Source: Membranipora membranacea (taxonomy: Eukaryota; Bryozoa; Gymnolaemata; Cheilostomatida; Membraniporidae). From it: a DNA stretch of 64,000 nt. Location of the stretch: positions 9,732,001 through 9,796,000 of the forward strand of contig OU612065.1 in NCBI GenBank assembly GCA_914767715.1, read 5' to 3'. Below the pieces are notes generated by a model. It saw only the letters and a program-made list of their open reading frames with translations. It made no database searches and was not told the origin of the DNA. Position numbers and translations under genes: made by a program. The first letter of the stretch is position 1. The number at the start of each line of letters is the position of its first letter. Shown piece by piece: positions 50,921 through 63,528 of the stretch.

Positions 50921-53900
50921 TCAATCGGTTGAAGATATCAGCCGATTGATCTTATCCCGTAGTTCTTCATCATCATCACTGAGAGTTTTGAGTTTTTCAG
51001 TCAGCTCCTCTTCAACAATACTGGAAAAAATTAAGGAAGATAAAATTTAATGTCATTTATCTGATCAACAAAGGAAAGGTACAACTCAAGTTCCAATAAA
51101 TGTGCCCCATGCACTTGACACCTGATCGACTATGGCACACCACAACTTTGAGGATTTTAATTTTTATTCACCATAGCAAGTGTTGGAGCTTTTGGCAACA
51201 TGAAAGCTATCATAGAAGCGATTAATAGACAACAAACCTTTGTACTGTAGTAGAAGATCTTATAGTAGCAGTGATGTAAGTTGATAGAGTCGGGGTCATG
51301 TCTTCATCCCCTAAAACTTGTAGTAGTTTAGTGGTAAGAGCTGAGGCAATGCTGAACTGTAATTCCTCAGGCAATACATCTACTGACCGAAGGAAGTTAA
51401 TCCAGCTGGATTTATTCTGTAAGAGAAAATACACAATTTATTGGTTCTGGCATAAGCTATTCCTGCTGTGTTTGCTCATTTTCCATGAATGGCGAACTGC
51501 TTTTACGATTAGACATAGGAGACACTCTTGCAGTCTTTATCCCTACAAGATTCCAAGGTTTCAAACTCTGAGTCAACCATAACAGAAGACATTCTTCAGT
51601 CATAGTAGACATACAGAATTTGACTAGACAGACTTAATTCAGCACCCTAGCAGGCCTGGTTGTATTTATGGAGTAAAATGTTAGATAATATCCTTTTAAT
51701 AAACTATCATTGAGTTTTCTAATTACTGCAAGATGAAATGACCAAAATTACCTAATATCATTAGTTGTGAGATGTCACATGGAAGGTTCCATGTCATGAA
51801 CCATTTGAATTGCAAACAGACCTGTGAAGTTTGCAGCTGTAATTTATCCATTGTCCTATCCTATAAAATATAATAATATTCCACCGTATAATACCTTGTT
51901 GGTCATTGAGTAAAAATTATGAAGATTGCTGAGGCGCATGTTGATAGTCTCAGAGTAACATTCATTAAGAGGTAGTGGGAAGGCGGGTCCTGATATTAGT
52001 CTACATCTAGAGAGCTGTAACGTCATCTCATATAAACACTTCATGACCTCATCACCTGAAACAAAGTCAATGGAGAGGATGTTAAAACAAAAGACGTTTA
52101 TCTGTGATTATAATGTTTGAGAACCCCAAGCAGCATTGACTCGCATGCAGAACAAATCCTTGAGTTTGCAACTCTTTCATCGTGTCAAGTACCCAGCAAG
52201 ATCCAAAAAAATTAAGAAATTTCAAATTTTTAGATAAAAAGTGACGAATCTGGATAAACCCTCACCAGCTAGAGTTAAGGACTCAGTTGATTTGTATAAT
52301 CGTCCCAGCTCATACAGTACATCATCACTGGGTGCTGTGAGTAAGAGATAGTTAGTAGCTACAGTGAGGGCTGTGGTGATCACTTGTTTCGATAGTTCCA
52401 CCAGGTCACTGCTTGAACTGTCTGTGTGGGACAGAGTAGAGTCGTTCCCTCCACGAAGCTCCTCTAGCTGTAGATTCAGCAGCCTTCTTGGTCTCTTTGT
52501 TTCACTATAATGATGACAGTGACTTAAATAACATATACGTAAAATAAGGCAGGATTTTTTGCACTGTAGTTAAGTCTGAGATGGGTGCTATATCTAATTG
52601 ATGTGTAACATATTCATGGAACATAATCGTTGGCCCTACTCTGAAAAAGAGCAATTTCAATTATCCCTAAAACTACATAAACCTCCAAATGTGGCGGCTT
52701 CCAATATTGGAGGTTGCAGTATTTAGAAAAGAATTATTCGAAACAGGGAAGGATTAATATGTTTTTAGACTTACTTTTGCACAGCAGGTTTTTCAGCATC
52801 TATCGACTCTGTTGACTCCAAATGTTTAAGGCAGTGTATCCTCATCAGAGAGCATAGCTCTACTACATAGTCTGATAGCTTCTTATCATCATCCTACAAA
52901 TAATGTTAGAAATCATTACCATTGCAACATTGTGAATATGTTAAATGATAAAAGCCAATGTCAAATTCAAATGCCATTTGAAATTAAACTAAAAGCAATC
53001 AACTGCATAAATTCTGAAATAATTATAAAAGAAATCATAACAAAATAATCACATATTAACAACATATTGCACATTATTGTACGATTTATCACACATATTC
53101 CCTATTTTTATGTTACCTTGTTGATAATAAGTGCAAATTTAGCATCTATTATCAGTAGTTGTGTGACCATCTCAACATTCCACAGCAGCACGGATCCTGA
53201 GGACAGACTATTCAAACATACGTTCTGTAATAAGAGGTTACATTTCTAACCAGCTGACATATTTAAACCGCTAGAGTTACATTCAAAGCATTTGACTTAT
53301 ACATAATAGATAATTTTTTTCGCTCAATAGCAATTCATTCATAAAATACCACACACATTTTGATACAACGTGCTCAATTTTTATACAAGTATCAGGTAAT
53401 TTCAGATACGAAAATCTGACAGTAGCACTATCTCACATGTATGTTATGTAGCTTGGTACTTATGTCCTGTAGTTGTTCGGTGTGTTCATTCCTCAGCGTG
53501 TCGAGACATGAAGGGAGCGAGAGGAGACAACTCATCACCTGAACTAAAGCTTTCACCTGTCCCTCCAAATCATCACCATCCCGAGATTTCTAACAAAGTG
53601 GAAACAAATTTTGCGAGTGTGTGACGCCATAGTACTTTCCCTTTGTGTCAATCTTTTACAATTCAAAAACTCAAGAAACTCTGATATCAATATTTTGACC
53701 AGCACAAACCTCTAAAAAATATGATAAGAAAGGACGAGAAGCGGCCATTGATGATGATAACAAACATTGGGTTAAAAAAAAACCTAGATATTGTACTGAG
53801 GATTGACAAAGAAATCAGTCAACACTCAAGCAATGCAAGTGGCAGTCAATGGAAGAAAAATTAGAAGCTTCTGCGGGTTGCACTAACATGATATATCGTG

Positions 53901-56900
53901 ATATATTGTTTTTGATATTGTATTGGTGATCATGTCCAATAGTTATTTCCACTTTTGTTAGACTACTAGCGATCTGACAGTGAGGGAATTTTTGAGATTG
54001 GACGAGTAATTCCTGAGAAACTGAAAAGGCGATATATCGCTTTAACAGCAATCATCAGTTGTCCTATAGATATCGCACTAACCCTTTTGTTAGCTGCATG
54101 TCTAGCTAGAGGAGCGGCCCATTTGTGACAAACATCCATCAGTTTGTGAGCTAATCCCCACTGACATATACATAGAATCAGACTGCCACACTCTGCATCT
54201 GTCAGAGTGAGGGAGGGCAGATCTCTAAGCCTCCGCTCAGCATTCTTACGTAAGACTGATGTTTGATTCTGGGGTAGGAAGCTGGCTATATACAGCAGAC
54301 TCTGCTGAATCTCTTTGTCCTGCAACATACAAGAAAAAAAAAGCCATAACTAGACAAAACATTCTAACAGATGTGAATGAAGGCGAGGCTTGAGATACAG
54401 CACTGGGCAGTCACAAAGAACATCCTGGGACGCAGCATGGGTGAAATAGTTCAAAAGTCGAATAGCCTTTAATTGTTTTTAGATACATGTATATATATGA
54501 ATCCCGCAATTATGCCTTGGTCTAGGTCATGCATGTCCAACCTTTTCTCGGATTTGGCCACTTTTTTTTTGTCTTCATCCCATATGGCCGAACCAAGTTG
54601 ATGAAGCAAATGAAGTCATAATCATGTTAAGTAAGCAGGGCTGTATCCATGGGTTTTGAAATGGTGGGGAGCGTGCGGGACGGACGTTGAGCGCCTGCCC
54701 GCCAGGGGGGTGTGGGGGCCTCCCCAGAAAAATTTCAAAAATCAGAGGTAGTTTTAAGGCATTTCAGCCTTTTTTGAGATGAAAATTGACAAGAAATTGG
54801 CCCCAGGATTTAAGTGTAACAGAAAGGGACCTCATTGTATCCCTACTGTGATTGATCCTTAGAATTTTATAAAAATTGGTGAACCGTAATATGTCTCAAA
54901 TATTAAAATGGTGGTTGCAAAGTACACAAGGGAATCGTAGGAGGTAGGTACCAGATCATAAATTCCTGCTCAACAGTCAGTAAAATATGTGATATTGTTA
55001 TATTGTCCATGAATTGATTTAATAATCGTAATAATCGTCTTTTGTGTGAGCAGTTTTTCATCAAAATTCTGATTCTACTGACCACCACAGAGAAGGCTTT
55101 CGGGACAAGATGCCAAAAACTTGCCAACATTGAACTTTGACATGCTCAATCCCTCTCTGCAACCAATTCAGAACATGCTATGTTCCTAGGCTTTTTGTTC
55201 AAGTTTGGCCCAAAGGTATGTTTTGAGGCGGGCCATGACACGGAAGGATAGCGCACATTATTCAGTCTTAGATCTATTGATGAACTATAAACCTCATGAC
55301 AAACAGAAACTTGCTTCACAATCCCTATGTTTAACACCAGGGGCAACTGTTATTGACGAACATAAATATAGTCAATGTGTATTCATAACTTTTATGGCAA
55401 TTTTAGGGTGTTTTTCAAAATTGACCTCCTGAAAAAGTGGTAGGACCATGGCCCCCTGTAAGTAAGGTAATGTAAGTCGGAATTCCCATTTACTGCAACA
55501 GAGCATTAATTGGACTTTTCAATGTGTGATAACTGGACTTTCAGATATGACAGAATACTGAAGACCATGTACACCTTGTGGAATTCCCTTCATAATTTTT
55601 ATTTTTGAACGAGTTGCGAAAATGTGTCTCAACTTTTTTTTGTGGTAAGGGTGCATTTGGCCGAACAAAAGGACCAATTTGGCCGAAATGGCTGATTTGG
55701 CCGTGGTTGGGCATGGCTGGTCTAGGTTTGACCGATTGGGGTGAGTGATATCAAATAGTGGCTGTGTATTGTGAATGATCTTTTCTTTGGTTGCACAATT
55801 AGATATAGTGATTATGAGAGAACAAACCTCAAAAATAGGGAAGAAGTCAGTGAGAGCTCTGCTGAACTTATCACACAGTATCTGATTGAGCTCATCATTT
55901 CCTGACATGGCAAGTTCTTTTTTAAAACCAGCCCAGAATATACAGATAATATCAAACAGTCCTCTCATCACTGATGAGTTCTCTATAGTTAACTCCTCCT
56001 CGTCCTGGGAGTTGTCTCCGTCCTTCAATATACATAACGTATGCAACATTAGTAACAAACAAACATATTTTTTTATTATCAGAACCCATAGGTCTTATGT
56101 AGGATATGGTGAACAACTTTATGTGAAAAAACTGAGCAGAATCTAGCCAACGTGTAAGCAAACGTACAAACTCCTCAATAGTGTAAACTGTGACACCAAA
56201 AAGAATAATGTCAATTAATTTATGGTAACAATAATAGAGTAGAGTTTGCACATGAAGTTTGTGATTGTGAATATATATTCTTACATACAAATTGGTGAAA
56301 TCACACATCTGACGAGTCTCAATAACCACCCTGTTTGATGGATATGTATCTCATCAGCAGATCTCCAGTTTTCTCTAAATGTCACCACTTGTGACCGTGT
56401 CATCTAAGATCACATAATCTTGTGCTCTAATTATCAGATATGAGGTACCCACTACTCATATATGTATATCATTATTACCTTGAGAGAGACTTGTGTGAGA
56501 TGATTATCTATCATAGTAAAGTTGCTGATGGTGGCATCATTAGTCATATGATGCTGTAGAGTTTTATTATGAGTCATTGTCATGTTGGATAGAGTTGTAC
56601 ACAGTGATGGTTTGGAATTTTCTTTTCCTCTCAGGTGGTGTCTGCTAACGCATGTCATAATACATTTCCGCAGAAGCAGCATATACTTCACTAAAATAAC
56701 AAGCAATCAGGGGTTAACATGGATTTGACCAGCACTGAGAAACATAATTCCGAGCAGTTAGCAATAACATCAACCAAACTAAGTAAAGATATTGCAACAA
56801 AGGACAAGTTTTACATCTAACCCATAAAATTATCAGAAAACATTTATTAGTGTATGGTATAAAAGAGAGTGCGTTGAGTATACTTACCAGCTTGTTGCAC

Positions 56901-59900
56901 ATTGATGTGTACTACAGCATATCTAAAGAACTTCCTGGCCTTCTCATGTCCTGACTCAATCAGCTCTATACATCTCTCCAGCTGTATGTGGTTCTCTATA
57001 TCCTCATTAATAAATGACTTATATGTAAGCTCGACTAGCTTCACACACACAGACGGACTGTCTACCTCTAGGCGAGCGAATACATGCTCCTTACTCACTA
57101 TCTTCCATATCTGAAATAAAAAAGCAGTGATGATCTAGTATCTTACCTCATCTGTTTACCCTACACTAATTGCTGAGTGGCTACCCAGTATGGTTAAATT
57201 GCTCCAATCAGATTTACCATCAGAAACCATCGGCAAACTAGCTTTGCAATCTGGCTCGAAACCCAGTCGCCTTTTTGTATAATACGTCTTTAGCTGTTGT
57301 TTTATGACTTAACAAGTTTCGTGAGGGACGTTGTTGATTTCCTTTAGAAACCAAGGATTCTGATACTAAACATTGCCGGCGATAGATGTCAAGACTAAAC
57401 CAACCTTAAAAACCCTGATATGCTTGACTTTGAGAAGCAGCCTGATGAACTCTATCCTGACTTTCTCTATTTTATCATGGAACAGATCTCTGAGGGTGGC
57501 CATCAGTGGAGACAGTACTGTGTGTGTCATGTGGTTATCCAGCAACAGCTGCATTCCCTATAAATATTCAAATATTTACTGTAGCTGTGAAATATGGTGT
57601 CATATAACTTACTCAGTGTATACATCAAGGATCTCACTGAATGATAAATCACACTTAAACTGGATAATTAGGTTGTAAGGAAGTTTACCTTGATGACGGC
57701 TACTCTGATATCAGCTGATGCCTGATCCCAGGCCAGTTTGGCGATCAGAATATTGAGTAGATCTGCTGAAACATCTGTAGGTATCTGATCCCAGTATGTG
57801 ACAAGCACCTGACACCCACCTGCCACTGACACCTGTCTCACTATATGGTCCTCATCCTCTAATAAATGCTATCAAACACACTCAAAATTGAAAGGCAGAA
57901 ATTTGATCGAATATTTACGAAAAACGGTAAACTGGTGTTGCAATCTAAAAAAAAACAATTCACTTTCACGAGGAGTATTCTGGAGCTTGAAACAAGCATA
58001 CTGCTCCCAATGGCACCAATCACATGGCAGTGAATATCAAGCATGCTTACCAATGTATCGATCACACCATCTCACTATCCTTACAAGAGGAATAGATTGG
58101 TCAGATTGTCTTTGGATCGGGTTTTGGAAATTATTTACAGTACATTTTATTTTTTAGTAATGGGGAATTGCGAGTTACGTTTGAGTACTCAAGGATAGAT
58201 AAAAATGTCTAGATAAGCATTATCTCCACTTACAAAGATGAGGTCAAATTGTTTCTGCAGATTAGTTTCACAGTCCTGTTTACTTTGTGAGGAATCAGCT
58301 AGAGGGAAGGCATCAAAGAAGATCTCAGCTGCATTCGCCCGTACATCAGAGTTAGCGGCTTTCAGCGACCTCCATAAGAAGGGCTGATAGAGTCTTATTA
58401 ACATCATGTTTACTCCTGGTGCTGACTTCCGGGAGTGAACACGACTCAGATACTAGAAAGAAGAGTATAAGACCCTAGTATGTTAAGTGGCTCTGGGTTG
58501 GTGTCAGTATTTGAATGATTATCAACTGAGAAGTTTGTGTCAGAAATTTCTATATGGGTTGATACAGGTTGTTGTATCTAAAAGGAACACCTTATTAGTG
58601 CACAATACATACTTTCATTAGCAGAGCATTAAGAGCCTTAGCTGCACCGCTCTTCTGTATGTGTATCGTACTGTACATCAGATCTTGTATGATGTCTGTC
58701 TCTATAGATGACCTCACTTCCTCCTTATCACATTTCTCCCAAGCTGATATGGTGATAGAGGCGTATATCTCGGCAACGGCACTAAAGAACACAGAAGGAC
58801 ATAGTACAGGTAAAACTTTCAATTCACTTCCAATGAAGATATCTATTAATGCATCCTGGAAGAGTGAGGCCATAAAAGACCTCTAGGCACCAAGCAACTG
58901 CTGTCGGTGATAATTTGCTATAACCACTAGACTGACAATATAGCAAATTAATCCGCACCCACTTACATCGACACACTTGGGAGTTTGAATTTTACGACGC
59001 CATGGATCCTCTTCATCAATTCAGGTCTAGATCCCATCACATACGATAGAAATTTCTGAGCCTGTCATCATAAGTAAAAGAATAACATATGATGAAATAA
59101 CACAAGACAACCAATTGCATTTACATATGGCACTGTAGTAATTCATCCTTCCACACTTTTTTCTATGGTTGTAACTTATTTATAGTGTGGAGACAAAAAC
59201 GAATTGACTGCAAACATTGCATTCCAATATAACAACAGTCAACATCTCATGAAGTTGATATATAAGATTACCTGATTATTCCGCACAAAGTTATTATTGC
59301 TGAAGAGATTCAAGAGCAGTGATGTCATTTTCTCGTCACTCTCAATCACAGGAACAGCACCTCTCAACTTCAACAGCTGCTTAATGTCCTAACAAATCAC
59401 ACCAAAGTAAAACATTTAGAGATAGGCATTTTCTTTCGGATAGGTTCATGGAGTAAGTAGCCATAAAATGTTATACATTTGGAATTTCGATTTGTTGACC
59501 ATACCCATTTTCATAATGAAATGTGATATCTAGTTACCATCAGTGAACATACAAATAATAAGTATATACCTTGAGTTTTGGTTTGCTGACAAGACATTTC
59601 TCAAGTAAGTTTATCATTGGAAGTGATACCAGACTGTCTTTGCCTTCAATACCATTGCACCACCATAGTTCACATAACTCAGTTACCTGTTCCTTCAGCT
59701 TTGCATTGTGGGCTGACAGCACATAGCCTATAATCGAAAACAGTGTTGCATATCTCGAAACATCTTGTGATAATATTACCCTATAGGAGTTTAGTTTTCG
59801 CGGCATTTAGGATTCGCTTTTCGCGTTGTTGCCTAGGTTGCGAAATTTAGTGTATCTTAAATTAAACTCACTCACCATAGTTTCATAAACAATGTACAAT

Positions 59901-62417
59901 TATACAGGAATACACCTTACCTAGCAGGCAAGCTAGCAGGCAAGCTAGCAGGCAAGCTAGCAGGCAAGCTAGCAGGCAAGCTAGCAGGCAAGCTAGCAGG
60001 CAAGCTAGCAGGCAAGCTAGCAGGCAAGCTAGCAGGCAAGCTAGCAGGCAAGCTAGCAGGCAAGCTAGCAGGCAAGCTAGCGTGGTGTAGTGGTCTAAGT
60101 GTCTGCCTTGCAATCAGATGGAGATTTATGCCCTGGGTTCGAATCAAAGCTGGGACATTTTTTTTTATTTTCACTAGTAAGCCTACTAGCGAAATGTAGT
60201 ACTAGTGAAATTTAGTACCAGGTCCAGATAGCGAAATTAAACTCTAGCTAAATTAAACTCCTATAGGGTAAGTGTACAGATGGCTAATTAAAGTAAACTC
60301 TAGGCATAGGCACGTCAATGTTTAAATGTTGTATATACTTAGCCAATTTGATAATTGCTTTGAAGGGAATGAGTTTTAGATGGAAAAAAATTTGGTTGAA
60401 AGACGACCTACCGTGCAAAAGTAAGGTAGATTCATATAAGCTCTGAGGTACAATACAACCATTTTGTGTAACTGCACATTTGGCTAAAAGAACTGCTAAC
60501 TCCAGCACTCTGCTTGATATCTACAAGAACATGACATTTATGACGATTTTCAGCTAGATAAGTAGCACTAATAGTCAAAACATGTTGAAATCTTCAATTT
60601 GACAAGCCGAATATATATGAGAGGGACTCAGCCTTATGTACATACAGTGTCAGTTACAGTGGCTCCTCGTTGCTCATCAGTGACGGTGGTGTTCCCTGCT
60701 TCATTGATTGTAGCAGTGATGATATGAGTTGAGAGCCCATCCCATAGCTTCTGTAACTGAGACTCATCGAAGCAGCTAGTCAGCTCTTTCAATTCTTCCT
60801 CACTCTGAAAAGATCAATTATGCGCTCAAATTAGAATCTATCATTACAGGTGAACAAGCTGGTGTTGGACACCTGCATTCATGCAGATCAAAATACCGAC
60901 AAAAATGATGTAGTACTATTTGTTTGCTTGTTGATACAACATTGGAGCACTAGTAGGCCCCATGCAATTTAGCTGATAGGGGTTTGCATGAAAATGGAGT
61001 GCTCTGCAACTAGCAGACAATTTATGAAAAACTAGCTCAGCTATTTAGTCACTAACTTTGAAAGAAGGTGGTATAGCCATAGGTGCCTGTCATCATCATA
61101 TATAGATTTATTTACACCATTTCTGCCTTAGCCCTAGGGAACTGATTGGGTCGGAACTATAGCTTGGGATAGATCTCTATAGCTAAGTAGTGCTGATGAA
61201 GTAGCTACTCCGATTGGTTTTTGTATGATAATGGGCTATCATCAGCTTACTACTAAGTGTGCCTTCTGGGCCTATATATATCCAGTCATCTTTGCCAGTT
61301 TTGGTCCAGGCTTAATTAAGACTGTAAGGTACTAGCCCTGCTGTTGGCATGCCCGCTTGGACCTAACATGCCTTTATTTTGCTAATATCCAGTCTTTGGG
61401 CGGATGACAATGACATAGGGACTAGGCATGATGGTGGTAAGTCACAGGGGCCCATGCAATGCATGTTGTCACCTACCACGAGGTTTATTACACCCCTATG
61501 AAATTGAATATACCGGAACCATTATCAATCCCTGCTTAAAGTGTGCTCCTACTACTCCTCCTACCAATGAACTAAACCTAGTTCATTGCTCCTACAACTG
61601 CCCTAGAAGGCAAGAAGCATACATCCTATTTACTAATAGATAGATAGTAATACAACTACATTACAATAATTAATACACACAGAATTAAATTCGTTTCCTA
61701 GAATGGAAATAGTATCATAACATCATGCAGTTAGAACACTTAACACAGGGGCTCATCTGAAATTGATCTGATTGGCTGTCCCTACTAGCATGAATTATAT
61801 AGCCTGGGAAATCAACTTCTTTACAAAACTGCAGACAGTATTAAAATGCCTTCAACGTCGATAATTTGGGCTTTTTCCAGAATGCTACTAGGGACTGGCT
61901 ATTTTTGCAAGCCCATTGTTTGGCAAAAGGAAAAGAAAGCTAATGATGCTATTCCAGATATGGAATTCAATGTTAATACACTATCTATAGCATGTATATA
62001 CATATACTATAGATATAAATATATATAAATAGGACAGAACCAGGTACCAGCCATGGGACTTGCATGACTTGACTTGACTTTGTCATTGTCCAGTGAGTAT
62101 CAGTATCAACCACCCCAAAAACACCAAACAAACAGAAACAAATCTTTTTTACAACTTTCCTAAATCTTTCACACTAGCTCAGCTCTCCTTCAGGTTTGAA
62201 GCTTCTAGCACCAACAGAGCTAGAAGCTGTGATGTATTTGGGGTGGTTGATACTGGAAAATGGCAAAGTAAAGGCATATATATATAAGTCCCAGGGTACA
62301 ACAAACATAACTTCATTTATGATTTACACTTACATGTTTTGTCAGAACAGATAAAAAATCATCTGGTTCATCATGATTTATTTTATCCAAGACCGTCAAC
62401 ATCTGTTGCTCCATCAT
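50921..62417 (-). CDS. NCAPG2: condensin-2 complex subunit G2
   Basis: NCAPG2 (CAP-G2) is the HEAT-repeat subunit of condensin II, which compacts chromosomes with SMC2/SMC4. There are 21 exons: 62334-62417, 60646-60804, 60412-60520, 59570-59727, 59272-59388, 58967-59061, 58613-58781, 58234-58452, 57689-57868, 57405-57557, 56888-57110, 56479-56690, 55828-56022, 54083-54319, 53437-53589, 53117-53224, 52775-52893, 52266-52504, 51895-52055, 51238-51416, 50921-51020. All phases match and total 1,122 residues (human 1,143). Best blocks are ELCELWWCNG, VAEIYASITISAWEKC, LYQPFLWRSLKAANSDVRANAAEIFFDAFPL (split here: LYQPFLWRSLKAANS / DVRANAAEIFFDAFPL), LRDLFHDKIEKVRIEFIRLL and ARKFFRYAVVHINV. The C-terminus ends in an acidic helix (LSDDDEELRDKINRL). 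Exons are compact, but introns 3 and 13 are swollen by repeats. Confidence 0.93.
54635..55453. repeat. dispersed repeat family A, copy 2
   Basis: This is the second copy of the repeat at 41957-42742, in the same orientation, inside the 1.5 kb intron 13 of NCAPG2. The order of shared blocks is kept along about 800 bases, with many substitutions and indels, so both copies are old. A GC-rich stretch near its start (CGCCTGCCCGCCAGGGGGGT) contrasts with the AT-rich intron. Confidence 0.8.
59921..60080. repeat. 12-bp minisatellite, about 13 copies
   Basis: The unit CTAGCAGGCAAG repeats almost perfectly about thirteen times. Because the unit is a multiple of three, it creates long fake reading frames (LACL and PASL repeats) on the minus strand. 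Near-perfect copies mean recent expansion, so length is probably variable between individuals. It sits inside the TIR element of NCAPG2 intron 3 and directly abuts a tRNA-like unit. Confidence 0.97.
60079..60156 (+). repeat. tRNA-like unit beside the minisatellite
   Basis: The stretch has an A box (GCGTGGTGTAGTGGTCTAAG), an anticodon-arm-like TGCCTTGCAATCAGA and a B box (GGGTTCGAATC). The anticodon arm could carry TGC or GCA depending on register. Spacing fits a tRNA or SINE head, and a T-run follows at 60157. The 5' end merges into the GCTAG repeat, so no clean acceptor stem forms. I call it tRNA-derived and probably not a functional tRNA. Confidence 0.6.
61691..61973. repeat. dispersed repeat family B, copy 2
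   Basis: This is the second copy of the repeat described at 30691-30970, same orientation, in NCAPG2 intron 1. The two copies share long near-identical blocks, so the family moved more recently than family A. Confidence 0.85.
62080..62270. repeat. hairpin (inverted-repeat) element upstream of NCAPG2 exon 2
   Basis: The left arm contains CAGTATCAACCACCCCAAA and the right arm TTTGGGGTGGTTGATACTG, about 105 bases apart. The outer parts TTTGTCATTGTCCAG and TGGAAAATGGCAAAG pair imperfectly. A nested palindrome in the middle has AGCTTCTAGC and GCTAGAAGCT around a short loop. Its foldback structure is typical of a MITE. It lies in NCAPG2 intron 1, about 65 bases from the exon 1 donor. Confidence 0.7.
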
Positions 62418-63201
62418 ATGTTTAACCAAATGTCCACAAAAGCCTCATAAAACTCCCAACAAGATGCAAATCTTCAAACTTGACTACTCATTTCACAACA
62501 AAATTTCGTTTTGGAAACTGGCGCCATAAACAGGGTTTTGATAGGTGTTAGGGGTCAACGACGGCCACCCTCAATGCATGTGGTCCACAGTCAATATTTG
62601 CCTGTTCTTAGAGATTTTTGCTATCGATTTTTGCACAAAATTGAAGGTCGTTTGAGGTCATTCAATCAAGTGCTCCTTGATTTGATTGGGTTAAGAAAGA
62701 TCAACTTTAATAAGTTGATTCTTAATGAATCTCCCAACTGATCGTAACGATGTTAGGGATTTCCCACTGTCCATAATTAGGGGAAATACCTTACTGGTGT
62801 GATCGAGGCAGTGATAGTGCTAGTGAATTCAATGATTGGTAAATGCTAATTTAGCTTTATTATATATGAAGACTAACAACAAAATGTTAAACTAGACAGA
62901 ACATGGTAATAGATGTGCATTTGCCACGTGAATCAGAAATTATTCAAGTACTGACCAAGATGATGTCTGCCAAATAAAAAGCGGATACAAAAGAATGCAA
63001 ACAAAAAAACAATACTTTAAATTCCCATATCTGAGAAAGTTACAATAAAAATATTAAGAGCACAGCTATCCCTCTCTCAATACATGGACTACATGTAAAG
63101 TTCTCTAATGCCCCTGTTATTGGGCAGTAGGAAGAATTCGGATGCACCCTTTGTGACACCACTCCCCACATTTAGGACATGGCACCACGAATAGTCATTT
63201 G
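62418..63201. other. NCAPG2 upstream region
   Basis: This region between the NCAPG2 start and the transposase fragment should contain the NCAPG2 promoter. The short open stretch at 62511-62741 has no family resemblance. Much of it may belong to the same decayed transposon as the fragment to the right. Confidence 0.35.
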
Positions 63202-63528
63202 TCAATCCATCAACCAGTAAGCTGGCTTCCAACATGTGTTCCACTCTGAAAGCATGTTGAGAGCGTCCTTGATAGAATCAGTGATTTCTACGGAAACCGG
63301 AAATGTCCCGACAACTTGATATCCTATATTAGTAGGTACTACCACAAAGAACATTGGAAGATAATACTTTGTTGTCTTGTAGCTAGCATCTAGTAAACAA
63401 ATTTCATCTCCGTAATGATCAATCTGTTTTAGAATTATTGAATTCAATTTCTTGTTCGCAGCGAATGCTCTATGGTTCACATATCTCATACCCTGTTCAA
63501 TTTTGCATTCCAATAGACACGCTAGCAA
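63202..63528 (-). pseudogene. MULE-type transposase domain fragment
   Basis: The open stretch has the start of a Mutator-like transposase core: LNSIILKQID, the LLDASYKTTKYYLPMFF block with the first catalytic Asp, VVVPTNIGYQVVGTF, a long helix to LSEWN, and KPAYWLMD. It stops with TGA right after LMD, where intact domains I recall continue with further helices and the last catalytic residue. The N-terminal DNA-binding part is not seen next to it. It is therefore a truncated, dead copy, or one exon of a longer gene extending beyond the window. Confidence 0.75.

Larger units (their letters stand above)
59776..60271. mobile_element. TIR element with minisatellite and tRNA-like unit in NCAPG2 intron 3
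   Basis: The left end TTACCCTATAGGAGTTTAG is repeated exactly as an inverted copy at the right end (TAAACTCCTATAGGGTAA). Just inside, TAGTTTTCGC and GCGAAATTAAACT are sub-terminal inverted motifs that recur several times. The 496-base element fills most of intron 3, and its left end is about 50 bases from the acceptor of exon 59570-59727. There is no coding capacity. Class II non-autonomous (MITE-like) origin is inferred from the ends alone. Confidence 0.7.

Noticed and set aside
56290-56335. Extra NCAPG2 exon candidate between exons 12 and 13
   Set aside because: Exons 56479-56690 and 55828-56022 already join in phase 0, and this stretch lacks a usable acceptor in frame.
59921-60080. CRISPR array
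   Set aside because: Units are contiguous 12-mers without spacers, in an animal genome.
59883-60174. Long open frames of LACL or PASLPASL repeats on the minus strand
   Set aside because: They are the 12-base minisatellite read in frame, inside an intron. There is no start context or domain.
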